Source: Motiliproteus sediminis (GTDB lineage Bacteria > Pseudomonadota > Gammaproteobacteria > Pseudomonadales > Balneatricaceae). From it: a stretch of 64,000 nucleotides of DNA. Both the position numbers and the translations under genes were made by a program. Shown here one piece after another: positions 8,774 through 17,251 of the stretch (positions within the stretch are counted from its first letter, which is position 1; each line of letters opens with the position of its first letter). The stretch lies in the NCBI RefSeq assembly GCF_017912535.1, contig NZ_JAERQK010000010.1:62001-126000 (forward strand), read 5' to 3'. The notes below the pieces were generated by a model that worked only from the letters and a program-made list of their open reading frames with translations, did not search any database and had not been told where the DNA came from.

Positions 8774-8790
8774 TTACAGCTGTAAGTATA
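8774..8790 (-). promoter_or_regulatory. Candidate proV promoter/operator in the 8703-8941 gap
   Basis: A perfect 12-bp palindrome TTACAGCTGTAA (8774-8785) abuts a minus-strand -10-like TATACT (8790-8785). Closer to the gene, TTCATCTGAA at 8749-8758 is a second, imperfect dyad. The whole 239-bp gap is AT-rich compared with its surroundings and contains no other gene. The palindromes are candidates for the MarR-type regulator downstream, but they do not resemble the cosR promoter dyad, so this is only a suggestion. Confidence 0.35.
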
Positions 8791-8941
8791 AAGTCGCAAA
8801 CGGTTGGCCGTTAAACGCCGTTTTGCGCTGCCATAAAGGAGGTTGTTGCCGGTAAATGACGGGCTGTCGTTTGGAGTGCGTATTATTAGAGGGGTAATTA
8901 AGTGCCCGCTGAGGTTGGGTGTCTTTAGTTGGCCCCCAATC

Positions 8942-9628
8942 TCAGCGGCTGTGACGCTTCAAAGCGCGGTGCAGTAATCCCAGCAAGACCAGCATCAGCA
9001 ACGCCCCTGCGGCGAGAATCAGCTTGGCACCTTGCAGCGCCGAATCGACGCGGTGAGTCATAACTTCGGCCCGCTGACGCTCCGCCGCAATCAGCTTGTC
9101 CGCCAGCTCAAGAAAACGGACCTCAGTGGCCTCAAACTGCTCTTTGAGATCGATGATGCTGAGCGAGGATGGTTCGCCCCCAAGGGCGTCGAGCAGGTGC
9201 GAGGCAGTCTGGCGCAACAGATTGCCTTCGTAAAACAGGCGCTCTGCGCCGGGACGATCGCCGGGATAGAGGCGGGTGACCAGCAGCCGGTAGCGATCAA
9301 GCTGTTGCTTGAACGATTGCTTGCCTTCACCGATCAAGCGGACCTCCTGCTGCTGCTGGATCTCCGCTTCGGCGACTGCTGCCGCCGGCTGAGGCTGCTG
9401 TAGGGAGTTATTCGCCGCTTTGGCCAGCAGTCCGTATTCGGCTGTTGAGGAGACGATCCGCATGGCGGCGTGGCGTATGCCAACCAGCGACTCCAGTACC
9501 TGGCCTGCATCGGTATGGGAGCGGTCATGGGTGCGGGCCGCCTGATCGAGGTTCGAGTGCAGCAGCATGCCGGTGGTGAGGGTAGTCAGTAGCAGGCAGA
9601 TCTGCAGGGTGAGTAGATGCTGATTCAC
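8942..9628 (-). CDS. Hypothetical membrane protein with a sensor-like periplasmic helical domain
   Basis: 228 residues, family not recognised. A membrane helix near residues 5-23 is followed by about 175 residues of predicted helix rich in Q, E, R and A, then a second helix near 203-220 and a short basic tail. This is the layout of the input half of a chemoreceptor or histidine kinase (four-helix-bundle type), but there is no HAMP, kinase or signalling domain after the second helix. It is either a stand-alone sensor or accessory protein, or the remnant of one. It is flanked by proV and argO on the same strand with gaps of over 120 bases. Confidence 0.6.
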   Translation of the reverse strand: MNQHLLTLQICLLLTTLTTGMLLHSNLDQAARTHDRSHTDAGQVLESLVGIRHAAMRIVSSTAEYGLLAKAANNSLQQPQPAAAVAEAEIQQQQEVRLIGEGKQSFKQQLDRYRLLVTRLYPGDRPGAERLFYEGNLLRQTASHLLDALGGEPSSLSIIDLKEQFEATEVRFLELADKLIAAERQRAEVMTHRVDSALQGAKLILAAGALLMLVLLGLLHRALKRHSR

Positions 9629-9753
9629 GTGTGACTCTGAAAATGTCGTTTAAATGTCGATGGATAGGGTACAGCAGGCACCGTCGCACAGCATAGCAGA
9701 GCCAAATCCAGGCTACAGGTAAACCTTAGTGGGGCGTCGGACTTGATGGCGAG

Positions 9754-10380
9754 TTAGCCCATGTCGCTTAGCAGCAGGGCCAGCGCCACGCTCCACATTA
9801 ACAGACAGACGATCAGATCGAGTATGCGCCAGGCCTGGGGGTGGCGGAACAAGGGTGCCAGGGCGCGAGCGCTGAACGCCAGCGTGAAAAACCAGCACAG
9901 CGATGCCAGCACGGCACCGCCGGTAAACCAGGGCTGTGCCGTCGGGGCAAGGCGTCCGCCGATGGTGCCCAGCAGAATCAGAGTGTCCAGGTACACGTGC
10001 GGATTTAGCAGCGACAATGCCAGCGTGGTTAGCAGGGCGGCAGGCAAGTTTGCGGCGCCGCGTTGCTCGGCCCGCAGAGCCCCCGGGTGCAGTGCTGCCT
10101 TGAGTGCCAGGGCGCCGTAAACGGCCAGAAACAGCACCCCGCCCCAGGTGGCGGCCTGCAGCAGCAGCGGCGACTGGCGTATCAGCCAGCCGAGGCCAAG
10201 CACTCCGGCGGTGATCAGCAGCGCATCGATAAGGCTGCACAGCGCGGCCACCTGCCAGTGGAAACGGCGCAATAGTCCCTGAGTGAGCACAAAAGCATTT
10301 TGGGCTCCGATGGCGATGATCAGACCTGCGCTGGCGGCAAAACCTTGGGCAAAGGCGAGGCTGGCGGAGCTGGTGTCCAT
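9754..10380 (-). CDS. argO: ArgO/LysE-family amino-acid exporter
   Basis: 208 residues with about six membrane helices. The LysE-family opening G-A-Q-N-A-F-V-L-T-Q-G-L-L-R sits at about residue 28, and the central helix carries L-L-N-P-H-V-Y-L-D-T. ArgO exports arginine and canavanine. The divergently transcribed LysR gene next door is an ArgP homologue, the known activator of argO. ATG 10380 is taken as start; the longer frame to 10416 adds 12 residues atypical of the family. Confidence 0.85.
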   Translation of the reverse strand: MDTSSASLAFAQGFAASAGLIIAIGAQNAFVLTQGLLRRFHWQVAALCSLIDALLITAGVLGLGWLIRQSPLLLQAATWGGVLFLAVYGALALKAALHPGALRAEQRGAANLPAALLTTLALSLLNPHVYLDTLILLGTIGGRLAPTAQPWFTGGAVLASLCWFFTLAFSARALAPLFRHPQAWRILDLIVCLLMWSVALALLLSDMG

Positions 10381-10479
10381 AAGCTTTAGGCTCTTGCACG
10401 ACGATGACGGAGGCACAAGCCTAAAGAGGGGTGCATAATTAGTAAAATTAAAAAATATTTATCAATATAAGTACTGCTT
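10381..10479. promoter_or_regulatory. argO/argP divergent control region
   Basis: 99-base gap between the two divergent starts. Its right half (about 10433-10470) is strongly AT-rich, with a run of A/T tracts that contrast with the GC-rich surroundings. This fits a LysR-type (ArgP) binding and DNA-bending site, but no exact ArgP consensus could be assigned by eye. Confidence 0.45.
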
Positions 10480-11382
10480 ATGTATCTCGATGATCGCCAG
10501 ATTCAGACCTTTGCGGCGGTGGCCGACAACGGCAGCTTCGAACGGGCCGCGCAGCGCCTGCATCTGACCCAGTCCGCCGTTTCGCAGCGACTCAAGCAGC
10601 TGGAGGAGCGCCTGGGGCAGCTGTTGATCATTCGCAGCCAACCGCTGCAGTTGACCCCCGCGGGCGAACAGTTGTTGACCTACCACCGCCAGCAGCAGTT
10701 GTTGCAAGCGGAGCTGCTGGCAGGATTTGAGCAAACGTTCTCCGGGCCGGGGGAGATGGAGGGCGCCACTCGCCTGGCGATCGCGCTGAATGCCGACAGT
10801 CTGGCAACCTGGTTTCTCCCTGCGTTGCGCCCTCTGTTAGGCACACTACCAATACTGCTTGACCTGCGGGTCAGTGATCAGGATCAGACCCAGCGGTTCC
10901 TGCGTCGGGGCGAAGTGTTTGGCTGTATCAGTGCCAGCTCCGAACCGTTACAGGGGTGCAGCTGCAAGCCGTTGGGGGTGATGAGCTATCGCGCTGTGGC
11001 CAGCCCGGAGTTCATGCTGCGCTATTTCCCCGCTGGGGTGAGTGCCGAAGCCCTGAGGCGGGCTCCGGCCGTGGACTATGACTCTGATGACGCTCTGCAG
11101 CGCCGCTATCTGCAGCAACGGTTCGGGCTGGGGTCTGGTGATTATCCGCGCCACCGGGTGCCTTCTCCCGAAGCCTATTTGCAGCTGGTAGAAGCCGGTC
11201 TGGGCTGGGGAATGGTCCCGGATATGCAATCGGAGGCGCTACTGAGTCAGGGCCGGTTGCTGGAACTGACCCCGGGGCACCTGCAGCCGGTGGCGCTGTT
11301 CTGGCACCGGCTGCGGCTGCAGTCGAGCCGTCTGCAGGCGGTGGAGGAGACCTTGCTCAACTTTGCTGCTCGACACTTCTAA
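10480..11382 (+). CDS. argP: ArgP/IciA-type LysR-family transcriptional regulator
   Basis: 300 residues. The N-terminal LysR helix-turn-helix includes A-A-Q-R-L-H-L-T-Q-S-A-V-S-Q-R-L-K-Q-L-E, with the short D-D-R-Q-I-Q-T-F-A-A-V-A-D-N-G-S-F-E opening typical of ArgP. The rest is the co-inducer-binding domain. ArgP senses lysine and arginine and activates argO. The divergent position next to argO supports the assignment. The ribosome site before the ATG is weak. Confidence 0.88.
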   Translation: MYLDDRQIQTFAAVADNGSFERAAQRLHLTQSAVSQRLKQLEERLGQLLIIRSQPLQLTPAGEQLLTYHRQQQLLQAELLAGFEQTFSGPGEMEGATRLAIALNADSLATWFLPALRPLLGTLPILLDLRVSDQDQTQRFLRRGEVFGCISASSEPLQGCSCKPLGVMSYRAVASPEFMLRYFPAGVSAEALRRAPAVDYDSDDALQRRYLQQRFGLGSGDYPRHRVPSPEAYLQLVEAGLGWGMVPDMQSEALLSQGRLLELTPGHLQPVALFWHRLRLQSSRLQAVEETLLNFAARHF

Positions 11383-11445
11383 CCGATTGGTGCGGCAACG
11401 GGTCCCCGTCCCTGGCGAATCGATCCGACTCGCGCAGCGGGAATG

Positions 11446-12942
11446 TTAGAGGTCGACAGGCTGCTCCAGTAATGCGATCAGACGACTGGTTTCGGCCGCG
11501 GAAAAGCGTAAGCCCAGTTTGCTGCGTCGCCAGAGTATGTCTTCTGCCGTGTGAGCCCATTCCTGCTGACGCATCCAGGCAAGTTCACGCAGGTACAGGT
11601 CGGCACCGATAAGTGCACCGAGGTCCTCCAGGTGGCGGGCATCGCCAAGCAACAAATTGATTTCGGTGCCGTAGCTGCGCACCCAACGGCGCAGCAGCCG
11701 CATCGGTAGCCAGGGGTAGCGGTGGCGATAGTGACGGTATAGCTGGCGCTGGTTGTCGAAGTCGCCGCCGGGTAGTACCAGTCGTTCGGGTGGTTCCCGC
11801 AGCGGTGTTGTCAGGTGTGGCGCCAGCCGTTGCAGAGCGCGTTCGGCCAGTGCTCTGAAACTGGTCAGTTTGCCGCCAAAAACACTCAGCAGCGGAGCCT
11901 CGGTTGCAGGCGCATCCAGTTCCAGAAGGTAGTCGCGACTGATCGCTGTCAGCGAGTCCGCGCGGTCATCCAGCAGGGGGCGAACACCGGCGAAGTGGTG
12001 GCGGATGTCGTCGGGACCCAGTTGGCGCACAAAATGGCGGTTGACCAGTTGCAGCAGGTAGTCCACTTCGTCATCGCTGACGTTGGCGGTGGCTGGATCA
12101 CCCTGATGGATGATCTCGGTGGTGCCGATCAGCGAATAGTCGGTTTCATAGGGCAGCACGAATACGACTCTCTGGTCCTGAGGGTGTTGCAGCAGATAGG
12201 CGTGTGGAGAGGAACTCAGCGCCGGAACCACCAGATGGGAGCCTTTGACCAAACGTACCGGATGGGGCGAGGGGCGCTTGATAGTGTCTTTGAAACAGCT
12301 CTCTACCCAGGGCCCGGCGGCGTTGACCAGAGCCTGGGCGCGAACCGCCAGAGTGGTGTTCGGAGTGCCGCTCGCGGTCAACTGCAGCCGCCAGTGGCTG
12401 CCATCACGACGGGCATCGCTGCAGCGGTGGCGGGTGAGTACTCGCGCGCCGTCACGGGCAGCTTGACGCGCGCAACTGACCACCAGACGGGCATCGTCTA
12501 CCCAGGCATCGGCATACTCGAAGCCATCGTCGTAGCGAGGATGCAGGGCCGAGTCGCCAAAACGGGTGCGGCGGGAGGCAGGCAGTCGGTTACGCCGGCC
12601 CAGATGATCATAAAGAAACAGCCCCAGACGCAGCATCCACGCAGGGCGCTGGCTATCCGCCAGCGGCAGGCGGAAGAGCAGTGGCCAGATCAGATGGGGT
12701 GCCATCTGCAACAGCCGTTCACGTTCACTGAGTGCTTCGCGCACCAGTCGAAAGTGGCCATGTTCGAGATAACGCAGTCCACCGTGAATCAGTTTACTAC
12801 TGCGTGACGAGGTACCTTCAGCAAGGTCTCCCTGCTCGCATAGCAGTACCTTGAGACCACGCCTTGCGGCCTCCATGGCAATGCCAGTGCCGTTAATCCC
12901 GCCGCCGATCACCGCCAGATCTACTTCGATAGGTTGTTGCAT
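11446..12942 (-). CDS. glpD: Aerobic glycerol-3-phosphate dehydrogenase
   Basis: 498 residues, normal for GlpD. It oxidises sn-glycerol-3-phosphate to dihydroxyacetone phosphate at the inner membrane and passes electrons to ubiquinone. The FAD dinucleotide motif G-G-G-I-N-G-T-G-I lies at residues 13-21, followed by the family signature around S-S-R-S-S-K-L-I-H-G-G-L-R-Y-L-E. No glpF, glpK or glpR gene is in the window. Convergent with argP. Confidence 0.96.
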   Translation of the reverse strand: MQQPIEVDLAVIGGGINGTGIAMEAARRGLKVLLCEQGDLAEGTSSRSSKLIHGGLRYLEHGHFRLVREALSERERLLQMAPHLIWPLLFRLPLADSQRPAWMLRLGLFLYDHLGRRNRLPASRRTRFGDSALHPRYDDGFEYADAWVDDARLVVSCARQAARDGARVLTRHRCSDARRDGSHWRLQLTASGTPNTTLAVRAQALVNAAGPWVESCFKDTIKRPSPHPVRLVKGSHLVVPALSSSPHAYLLQHPQDQRVVFVLPYETDYSLIGTTEIIHQGDPATANVSDDEVDYLLQLVNRHFVRQLGPDDIRHHFAGVRPLLDDRADSLTAISRDYLLELDAPATEAPLLSVFGGKLTSFRALAERALQRLAPHLTTPLREPPERLVLPGGDFDNQRQLYRHYRHRYPWLPMRLLRRWVRSYGTEINLLLGDARHLEDLGALIGADLYLRELAWMRQQEWAHTAEDILWRRSKLGLRFSAAETSRLIALLEQPVDL

Positions 12943-13009
12943 ACATCGGCCAGTGGCTGCTTTGCAGCTAGTATAGGTGTGTTGTTCAGAATGCTGGGGA
13001 GAGCGGTCG

Positions 13010-13438
13010 ATGTTGACGCAGTTAAGGGATGCGGTCAGCGCAGATGCGCAGGCGATTGCCGTTTTGCTGGAGCAACTCGGTTACCCTACCGATGCCTCGC
13101 AGGTGGTCGATCGATTGCGGCGGCTGCGAGCCTGGCCTGAGGCCAGAGTGGTAGTGGCCTGTCGCAAAGAGGTGGTAGTCGGCATGATGCAGTTGCAGCG
13201 GGTGCCGGGGCTGGCCGAGCCCGATTATCTGGAGGTGCGCAGTCTGGTGGTGGAGCAGCGGGCTCGGGGTGAAGGGGTTGGGGCCATGCTGCTGGCTGAG
13301 GCCAGACGTGCTGTCAGCGAGGCGGGGCAACTGCGCATCCGTTGCAACGTGATTCGAACGGACGCCCATCGGTTTTACCAGCGCGAGGGGTTGCGGGTTC
13401 TGAAATCCCAGACCCTGTTTGGCTGGGGTGCGCGCTGA
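13010..13438 (+). CDS. GNAT-family N-acetyltransferase
   Basis: 142 residues with a complete GNAT fold. The acetyl-CoA pyrophosphate loop reads V-E-Q-R-A-R-G-E-G-V-G-A-M-L-L (near 80-94), and a C-terminal D-A-H-R-F-Y-Q-R-E-G-L matches GNAT motif B. The substrate cannot be predicted. The start at 13010 follows GGGGAGAG at 12996-13003; the frame runs upstream without a ribosome site. Divergent from glpD. A long hairpin lies just after its stop. Confidence 0.85.
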   Translation: MLTQLRDAVSADAQAIAVLLEQLGYPTDASQVVDRLRRLRAWPEARVVVACRKEVVVGMMQLQRVPGLAEPDYLEVRSLVVEQRARGEGVGAMLLAEARRAVSEAGQLRIRCNVIRTDAHRFYQREGLRVLKSQTLFGWGAR

Positions 13439-13492
13439 CTCTGGGGTTGTGGTGTCAAAGCGGTTATTGTAACTGACACCGTGGCTCCAGAG
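13439..13492 (+). ncRNA. Long RNA hairpin between the GNAT and DUF3820 genes
   Basis: Bases 13439-13457 pair with 13474-13492 to give a 19-bp stem around a 16-base loop. Five of the pairs, four of them consecutive, are G-U, so the stem closes as RNA from the plus strand but would be broken (A-C) in the antisense RNA. No U-run follows, so it is not a standard intrinsic terminator. It may be an mRNA-processing or stability element, or part of a small RNA. Confidence 0.5.
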
Positions 13493-13511
13493 ACCCGTTG
13501 CAGGAGGTGAA

Positions 13512-13736
13512 GTGCTGGATAAATCGATGTTAATCAAGCTGGCTAATCAATCCATGCCATTCGGCAAGTACCAGGGGCGGGTGCTGATCGATCTGCCGGA
13601 GGAGTACCTGCTCTGGTTTGCCAAGCAGGGGTTTCCGCGGGGGGAACTGGGGCTATTGATGCAGCTGGCGCTGGAGATTCGGGTGGAAGGGCTTGAGACA
13701 CTGGTGCGCCCCTTGAAAGGGATGCCCAAGCCATAA
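13512..13736 (+). CDS. DUF3820 family protein
   Basis: 74 residues. The sequence M-P-F-G-K-Y-Q-G-R near the start, L-P-E-E-Y-L-L-W-F and the C-terminal helices match DUF3820, a small family whose motif also occurs in exonuclease-associated proteins; its own function is not established. GTG at 13512 is taken as start because a perfect AGGAGG lies at 13502-13507. The ATG at 13527 has no such site. Confidence 0.85.
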   Translation: MLDKSMLIKLANQSMPFGKYQGRVLIDLPEEYLLWFAKQGFPRGELGLLMQLALEIRVEGLETLVRPLKGMPKP

Positions 13737-13850
13737 CCTGCGTAGCGTTGACGCCTGCTAAAGGCTCGGTGGAAGCGGCCGGTTGCCGTTAGTGGCTGAG
13801 CACTGGCGGCACGTTCGGCATCGATAGCCCCTGCATGCTTTATGTCTGCA

Positions 13851-13877
13851 TTGTCGGGACTGCTAAGTTGCTATAGT
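13851..13877 (+). promoter_or_regulatory. Putative promoter of the GGDEF-hemerythrin gene
   Basis: TTGTCG at 13851-13856 and TATAGT at 13872-13877, spaced 15 bases, which is short. Transcription would begin near 13884, which argues for the GTG start at 13910 rather than the codons at 13880 or 13889. Confidence 0.4.
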
Positions 13878-13909
13878 CTGTGTGGTTAATGACCAGTGGA
13901 GATTCTCAG

Positions 13910-15052
13910 GTGTCGTCGCTTCCGCCGAACCCCCCTGCCAGTATGGCGCTGCGTGCGATGTCGCGTATCGGGATAATTCTTATTCTGGTGGAAGTGATGG
14001 CTATGCTGGTGCTGGATGCTTTTGGCGCCCACCTGCACGGGTTTGCCAAGGCGATGGCCGACGCTGGTTTCCTGGTCTTCTTTTCCGCGCCCATGATCTA
14101 TGGGTGGGTGGTGAAACCTTATATCGTCGATAAAGAGCGCCAGCTTGATGAGACCCGCTATCTGGCCCATCACGACGAACTCACCCAGCTCTGTAACCGG
14201 CGGATGTTTTACGACTATCTGGGACATCTGCTGCCGGGGCTACGCCGGCAGTCGCGCTGCGGGGTTCTGGTCTATATCGACCTGGACGGGTTCAAACCGA
14301 TCAATGACGAATACGGCCACGCGATGGGCGATCTGGTGCTGGTGGAGGTCGCGCAGCGGCTGAATGATGCGGTCCGCGGTGAAGATGTGATCGCGCGTCT
14401 GGGGGGCGACGAGTTCGCCCTGCTGGTGCCGGATGCGGGGGCTGATCGAGAGGCTGCACATCAGCACGCAGAGGATGTCGCCCGACGCCTGCAGCAGTTG
14501 GTGTGCCAGCCGATGACCTTCAAGGGACAGCGCATTCAGGTGGGGTGCAGTATCGGGGTTCATCTGCTGGTGCCGGGAGATGATGGCCCTGAAGTGGCGA
14601 TGAAAGCGGCCGATCAGGCCATGTACCGGGCTAAAGATCACCACGGTTGTATTGTCTTCTCTGATGCTATTGCCAAAGGCTGCTATGAGATCGTCAAGAT
14701 CGGCGTAGCCGAGATTGACCACGAGCACGCCGAAATCGACCAGTTGCTGGCGGAGCTGATTCGAGGCAAGGGGAGTTGTCTGACCGGGTTGGATGCGTTC
14801 ACAGCATTGGTCGAGATGCACTTTCACAATGAGGCCCAGATCAGTCGCAAGCTGGGGCTGAATATGACCCCTGAACACCTTCAGGCTCACCATGAGATGC
14901 TGACCGAACTGCGGCAGATGGCGGCGCAACGGCATCATGAGGATTGGGTCGATCAGCTCACCCGCATCGGTAGCCTGCTTGAAGATCACGTCAAGGTTCA
15001 CGACCGCTGTTTGCGACAGGTGGGCGAGCAGTCGGTTCTGCAAAGCGCCTGA
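13910..15052 (+). CDS. Diguanylate cyclase fused to a C-terminal bacteriohemerythrin domain
   Basis: 380 residues: two hydrophobic helices (about 20-37 and 50-68), a GGDEF domain with intact G-G-D-E-F (165-169) and an RxxD inhibitory site (156-159), then a hemerythrin domain from about 264. The seven di-iron ligands of bacteriohemerythrin can be placed: one of H271/H273, H304 with E308, H323 with H327, and H360 with D365, spaced as in McHr. Known: di-iron hemerythrin cyclases change activity with redox state or oxygen. Inference: an oxygen- or redox-controlled c-di-GMP synthase. GTG 13910 is preferred because GGAG lies 8 bases upstream; starts at 13880 or 13889 are possible. Confidence 0.88.
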   Translation: MSSLPPNPPASMALRAMSRIGIILILVEVMAMLVLDAFGAHLHGFAKAMADAGFLVFFSAPMIYGWVVKPYIVDKERQLDETRYLAHHDELTQLCNRRMFYDYLGHLLPGLRRQSRCGVLVYIDLDGFKPINDEYGHAMGDLVLVEVAQRLNDAVRGEDVIARLGGDEFALLVPDAGADREAAHQHAEDVARRLQQLVCQPMTFKGQRIQVGCSIGVHLLVPGDDGPEVAMKAADQAMYRAKDHHGCIVFSDAIAKGCYEIVKIGVAEIDHEHAEIDQLLAELIRGKGSCLTGLDAFTALVEMHFHNEAQISRKLGLNMTPEHLQAHHEMLTELRQMAAQRHHEDWVDQLTRIGSLLEDHVKVHDRCLRQVGEQSVLQSA

Positions 15053-15235
15053 TTCAGATCGACCCCGCCGACGTTCCATCGGTCCGGTGGAACTTTCCTT
15101 TCAAGCCTGCTTATCCCCCCCCCCACACAACCGCTTCCAGCGGGTACCGGTGTACGAAACCATTGACTCTGCAGGGGCTCGCACTGCCTCGGCGGCCAAT
15201 GTTAGACGCCTTCCCGCACCAATTGATCCACCGGG

Positions 15236-16039
15236 TTAGTGGTTCCAGCGGAAACCACGACAGCGCTGCCCCATCAGGCGGCTGTCGAAGACCGAGCGAG
15301 CGGCTGCGCCCATCGCTGCACCCAGACAAACATGCAACGGCAAGAGGTGCTCTTCGCGCGGGTGACTGAAGCGGGCGTAGGGGGCCTGATACCAGTCACA
15401 CAATTGCCGGTAACGCTGTTCCGGGGTTAGCTGCGCGTCGGTGCAGCAGATTGTCAGCCAGTCATCGAAGGCATCGCCGCGGTCAGGGGGCGCGCCCATC
15501 ATCATCGCCGGCAGATTATGAAATGACATCCCCGAGCCGACGATCAGTACGTCCTGATCGCGCAGCGGTGTGAGTGCTTCGCCCAGGCGGATATGCTCAG
15601 CCGGGTCCAGCGAGCTAAGCAGTGACAGCTGCAGGCAGGGAATATCGGCAGCAGGGAATAGCAGTGACAGCGGAACGAACATACCGTGATCGAATCCGCG
15701 TTGCGCATCGGTGCCGGCACTGAAACCGGCGTTCTGCAACTGGGCCGCAATGCGGTTCGCAAGTGCCGGAGCACCAGGCGCCGGGTAGCGTAACTGGTAG
15801 GACTCGGGCGGGAAACCGTAATAATCGTAGATCAGCGCCGGGGCCGCAGCAGCGGTGAGGGTCGGTTGCCGCTGCTCCCAGTGAGCGCTGATGATCAGGA
15901 TGGCATTGGGACGCGGCAGGGCGCTTCCGGTCTCGCTCAGCCAGTGGCTCAGCGGACGGTGATCGGGGTCGTCCAGCAGCGGCAACGGGCCGCCGCCGTG
16001 GGGCAGAAACAGGATCGGTTGTCGGCTGGTGCTAACCAT
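15236..16039 (-). CDS. DODA-type extradiol aromatic ring-opening dioxygenase family protein
   Basis: 267 residues, the length of the YgiD/LigB-like group. Putative metal-ligand histidines appear in L-P-H-G-G-G-P (near residue 14), S-A-H-W-E (near 52) and G-F-D-H-G-M-F-V-P (near 117). Related enzymes open the ring of catechols such as DOPA using Fe(II) or Zn(II). The native substrate is unknown. It is a single gene flanked by a C10 tract (15115-15124) and a G9 tract (16186-16194). Confidence 0.88.
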   Translation of the reverse strand: MVSTSRQPILFLPHGGGPLPLLDDPDHRPLSHWLSETGSALPRPNAILIISAHWEQRQPTLTAAAAPALIYDYYGFPPESYQLRYPAPGAPALANRIAAQLQNAGFSAGTDAQRGFDHGMFVPLSLLFPAADIPCLQLSLLSSLDPAEHIRLGEALTPLRDQDVLIVGSGMSFHNLPAMMMGAPPDRGDAFDDWLTICCTDAQLTPEQRYRQLCDWYQAPYARFSHPREEHLLPLHVCLGAAMGAAARSVFDSRLMGQRCRGFRWNH

Positions 16040-16194
16040 CGAATAGAACTCGCTACGGGGCCGGCCACTTCAGTGGGCGGGCCAACGCGCTGATTATTTC
16101 ATGGCTGCCGCGAACCGGCGCATTAAAACAGTGTTAACCGCAACAAGGGGACGGGCGCCACGGAAGGGGGCGTGGCACCCGCGTAGGGGGGGGG

Positions 16195-17142
16195 TCAGGA
16201 GGCTCGGGCGATCAGTTGGTTCTTGAAGTAACTGGCAGCCACTTGCACTAACTCTTTGCCCTGATAACGGCCGAGCATGTTGCAGTTGGTGCACAGTTCC
16301 GATTCGGCCTGGGTTTTTTCGCGCAGCTGGATCGCCTCACGTACGCTCATCGCGCTGATGTTGCCCAGGCTATGGTTGTGGGCCATGTCGTTGTAGCAGT
16401 ACATGTAGTCGCCCAGTGAGGAGATAAACAGTGAGGTGTTGCGCGGCACGCACTTGAACTTGTTGCTGCTCCACTGCTTGACCATATCCCAAGTGCTGGG
16501 CACGAAGTCCAGATCCAGCGCGTTGAGGTTGTAGTGACGGATGATCTCGCGCAGGGTGCGGGTCTGGCTCTTTTCATCCTGAGTGCCGGCGCGGTTGTAG
16601 AAGTTGGGCGACATCCGCAGATCGTAGACCCCCTCACTGTGGAACCACTCGATGGTGGCGGGCAGGGTCTCGAGACACTCCGGCATCGGGGTCAGGCTCA
16701 CTGACAGGTGAGTCTGTTTGAGCGTCTTTTGTGCGTGACTGATATTGGCCATCACCCGTTGCTGATCCAGATTGGTATGAACGCTTTTATACACCTCGGG
16801 ATCAACGCTGGAGAAAGACACCATCACCATGCCGAGCGCGCCATCCAGGTGAGCCAGTTTGTCGGCATCCAGCCGCTCGCCATTAGACACCATGTCGAAC
16901 TGCACCGGATGATCGCGCAGTTGGTCGATAAAATCGAAGAACTTGGGATGGGTGGTCGGCTCGCCGTAGCCAGCGATGATCACGCGAGCCAGGTCCTCAG
17001 GTTTGAGCCGTTGCAGCAACTGTTGGTGCAGCTCGGTGGTCATCAGCTTGGGGTTATTAATGACGTGGCGCGGGCACATGGCACACTTGGCGTTGCATTT
17101 GCTGGTCCATTCCACGTTCGCGGTGAGGCGGTAACTGCTCAT
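16195..17142 (-). CDS. Radical SAM protein with SPASM-like C-terminus, under the same box as the HDO operon
   Basis: 315 residues. The radical SAM cluster motif C16-x3-C20-x2-C23 (C-N-A-K-C-A-M-C) is present, followed by the G-Y-G-E-P-T segment and a TIM-barrel pattern. Near the C-terminus K-C-V-P-R, Y-C-Y-N-D and C-T-N-C supply extra cysteines as in SPASM-type auxiliary clusters. No substrate peptide gene is seen nearby. The start at 17142 has GGGAGAG just upstream (the frame opens to 17160). It follows the seven-gene operon, has its own promoter and a tandem regulator box, and probably belongs to the same pathway or regulon. Confidence 0.85.
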   Translation of the reverse strand: MSSYRLTANVEWTSKCNAKCAMCPRHVINNPKLMTTELHQQLLQRLKPEDLARVIIAGYGEPTTHPKFFDFIDQLRDHPVQFDMVSNGERLDADKLAHLDGALGMVMVSFSSVDPEVYKSVHTNLDQQRVMANISHAQKTLKQTHLSVSLTPMPECLETLPATIEWFHSEGVYDLRMSPNFYNRAGTQDEKSQTRTLREIIRHYNLNALDLDFVPSTWDMVKQWSSNKFKCVPRNTSLFISSLGDYMYCYNDMAHNHSLGNISAMSVREAIQLREKTQAESELCTNCNMLGRYQGKELVQVAASYFKNQLIARAS

Positions 17143-17180
17143 GGGGACTCTCCCATCCATTGTTAATCGGTATGGGGGAG

Positions 17181-17213
17181 AGTCTAACGAGGCAAGCTTA
17201 AAGCTTACTTAAG
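17181..17213 (-). promoter_or_regulatory. Tandem PmrA/QseB-type box and promoter of the radical SAM gene
   Basis: Minus strand: CTTAAG-TAAGC-TTTAAG (17213-17197), then 10 bases and a -10-like TAGACT (17186-17181). Two direct half-sites 11 bp apart match the known PmrA/QseB box (CTTAA-N6-CTTAA). The same layout, with the same 10-base spacing to TAGGCT, precedes the operon that encodes the QseB-like regulator. Confidence 0.75.
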
Positions 17214-17251
17214 GCAGGGCTATTTATATCGCCGTGCCGGTAAAGGCTCTG

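Noticed and set aside
11815-12807. 330-codon plus-strand ORF
   Set aside because: Antisense to glpD with no recognisable domain.
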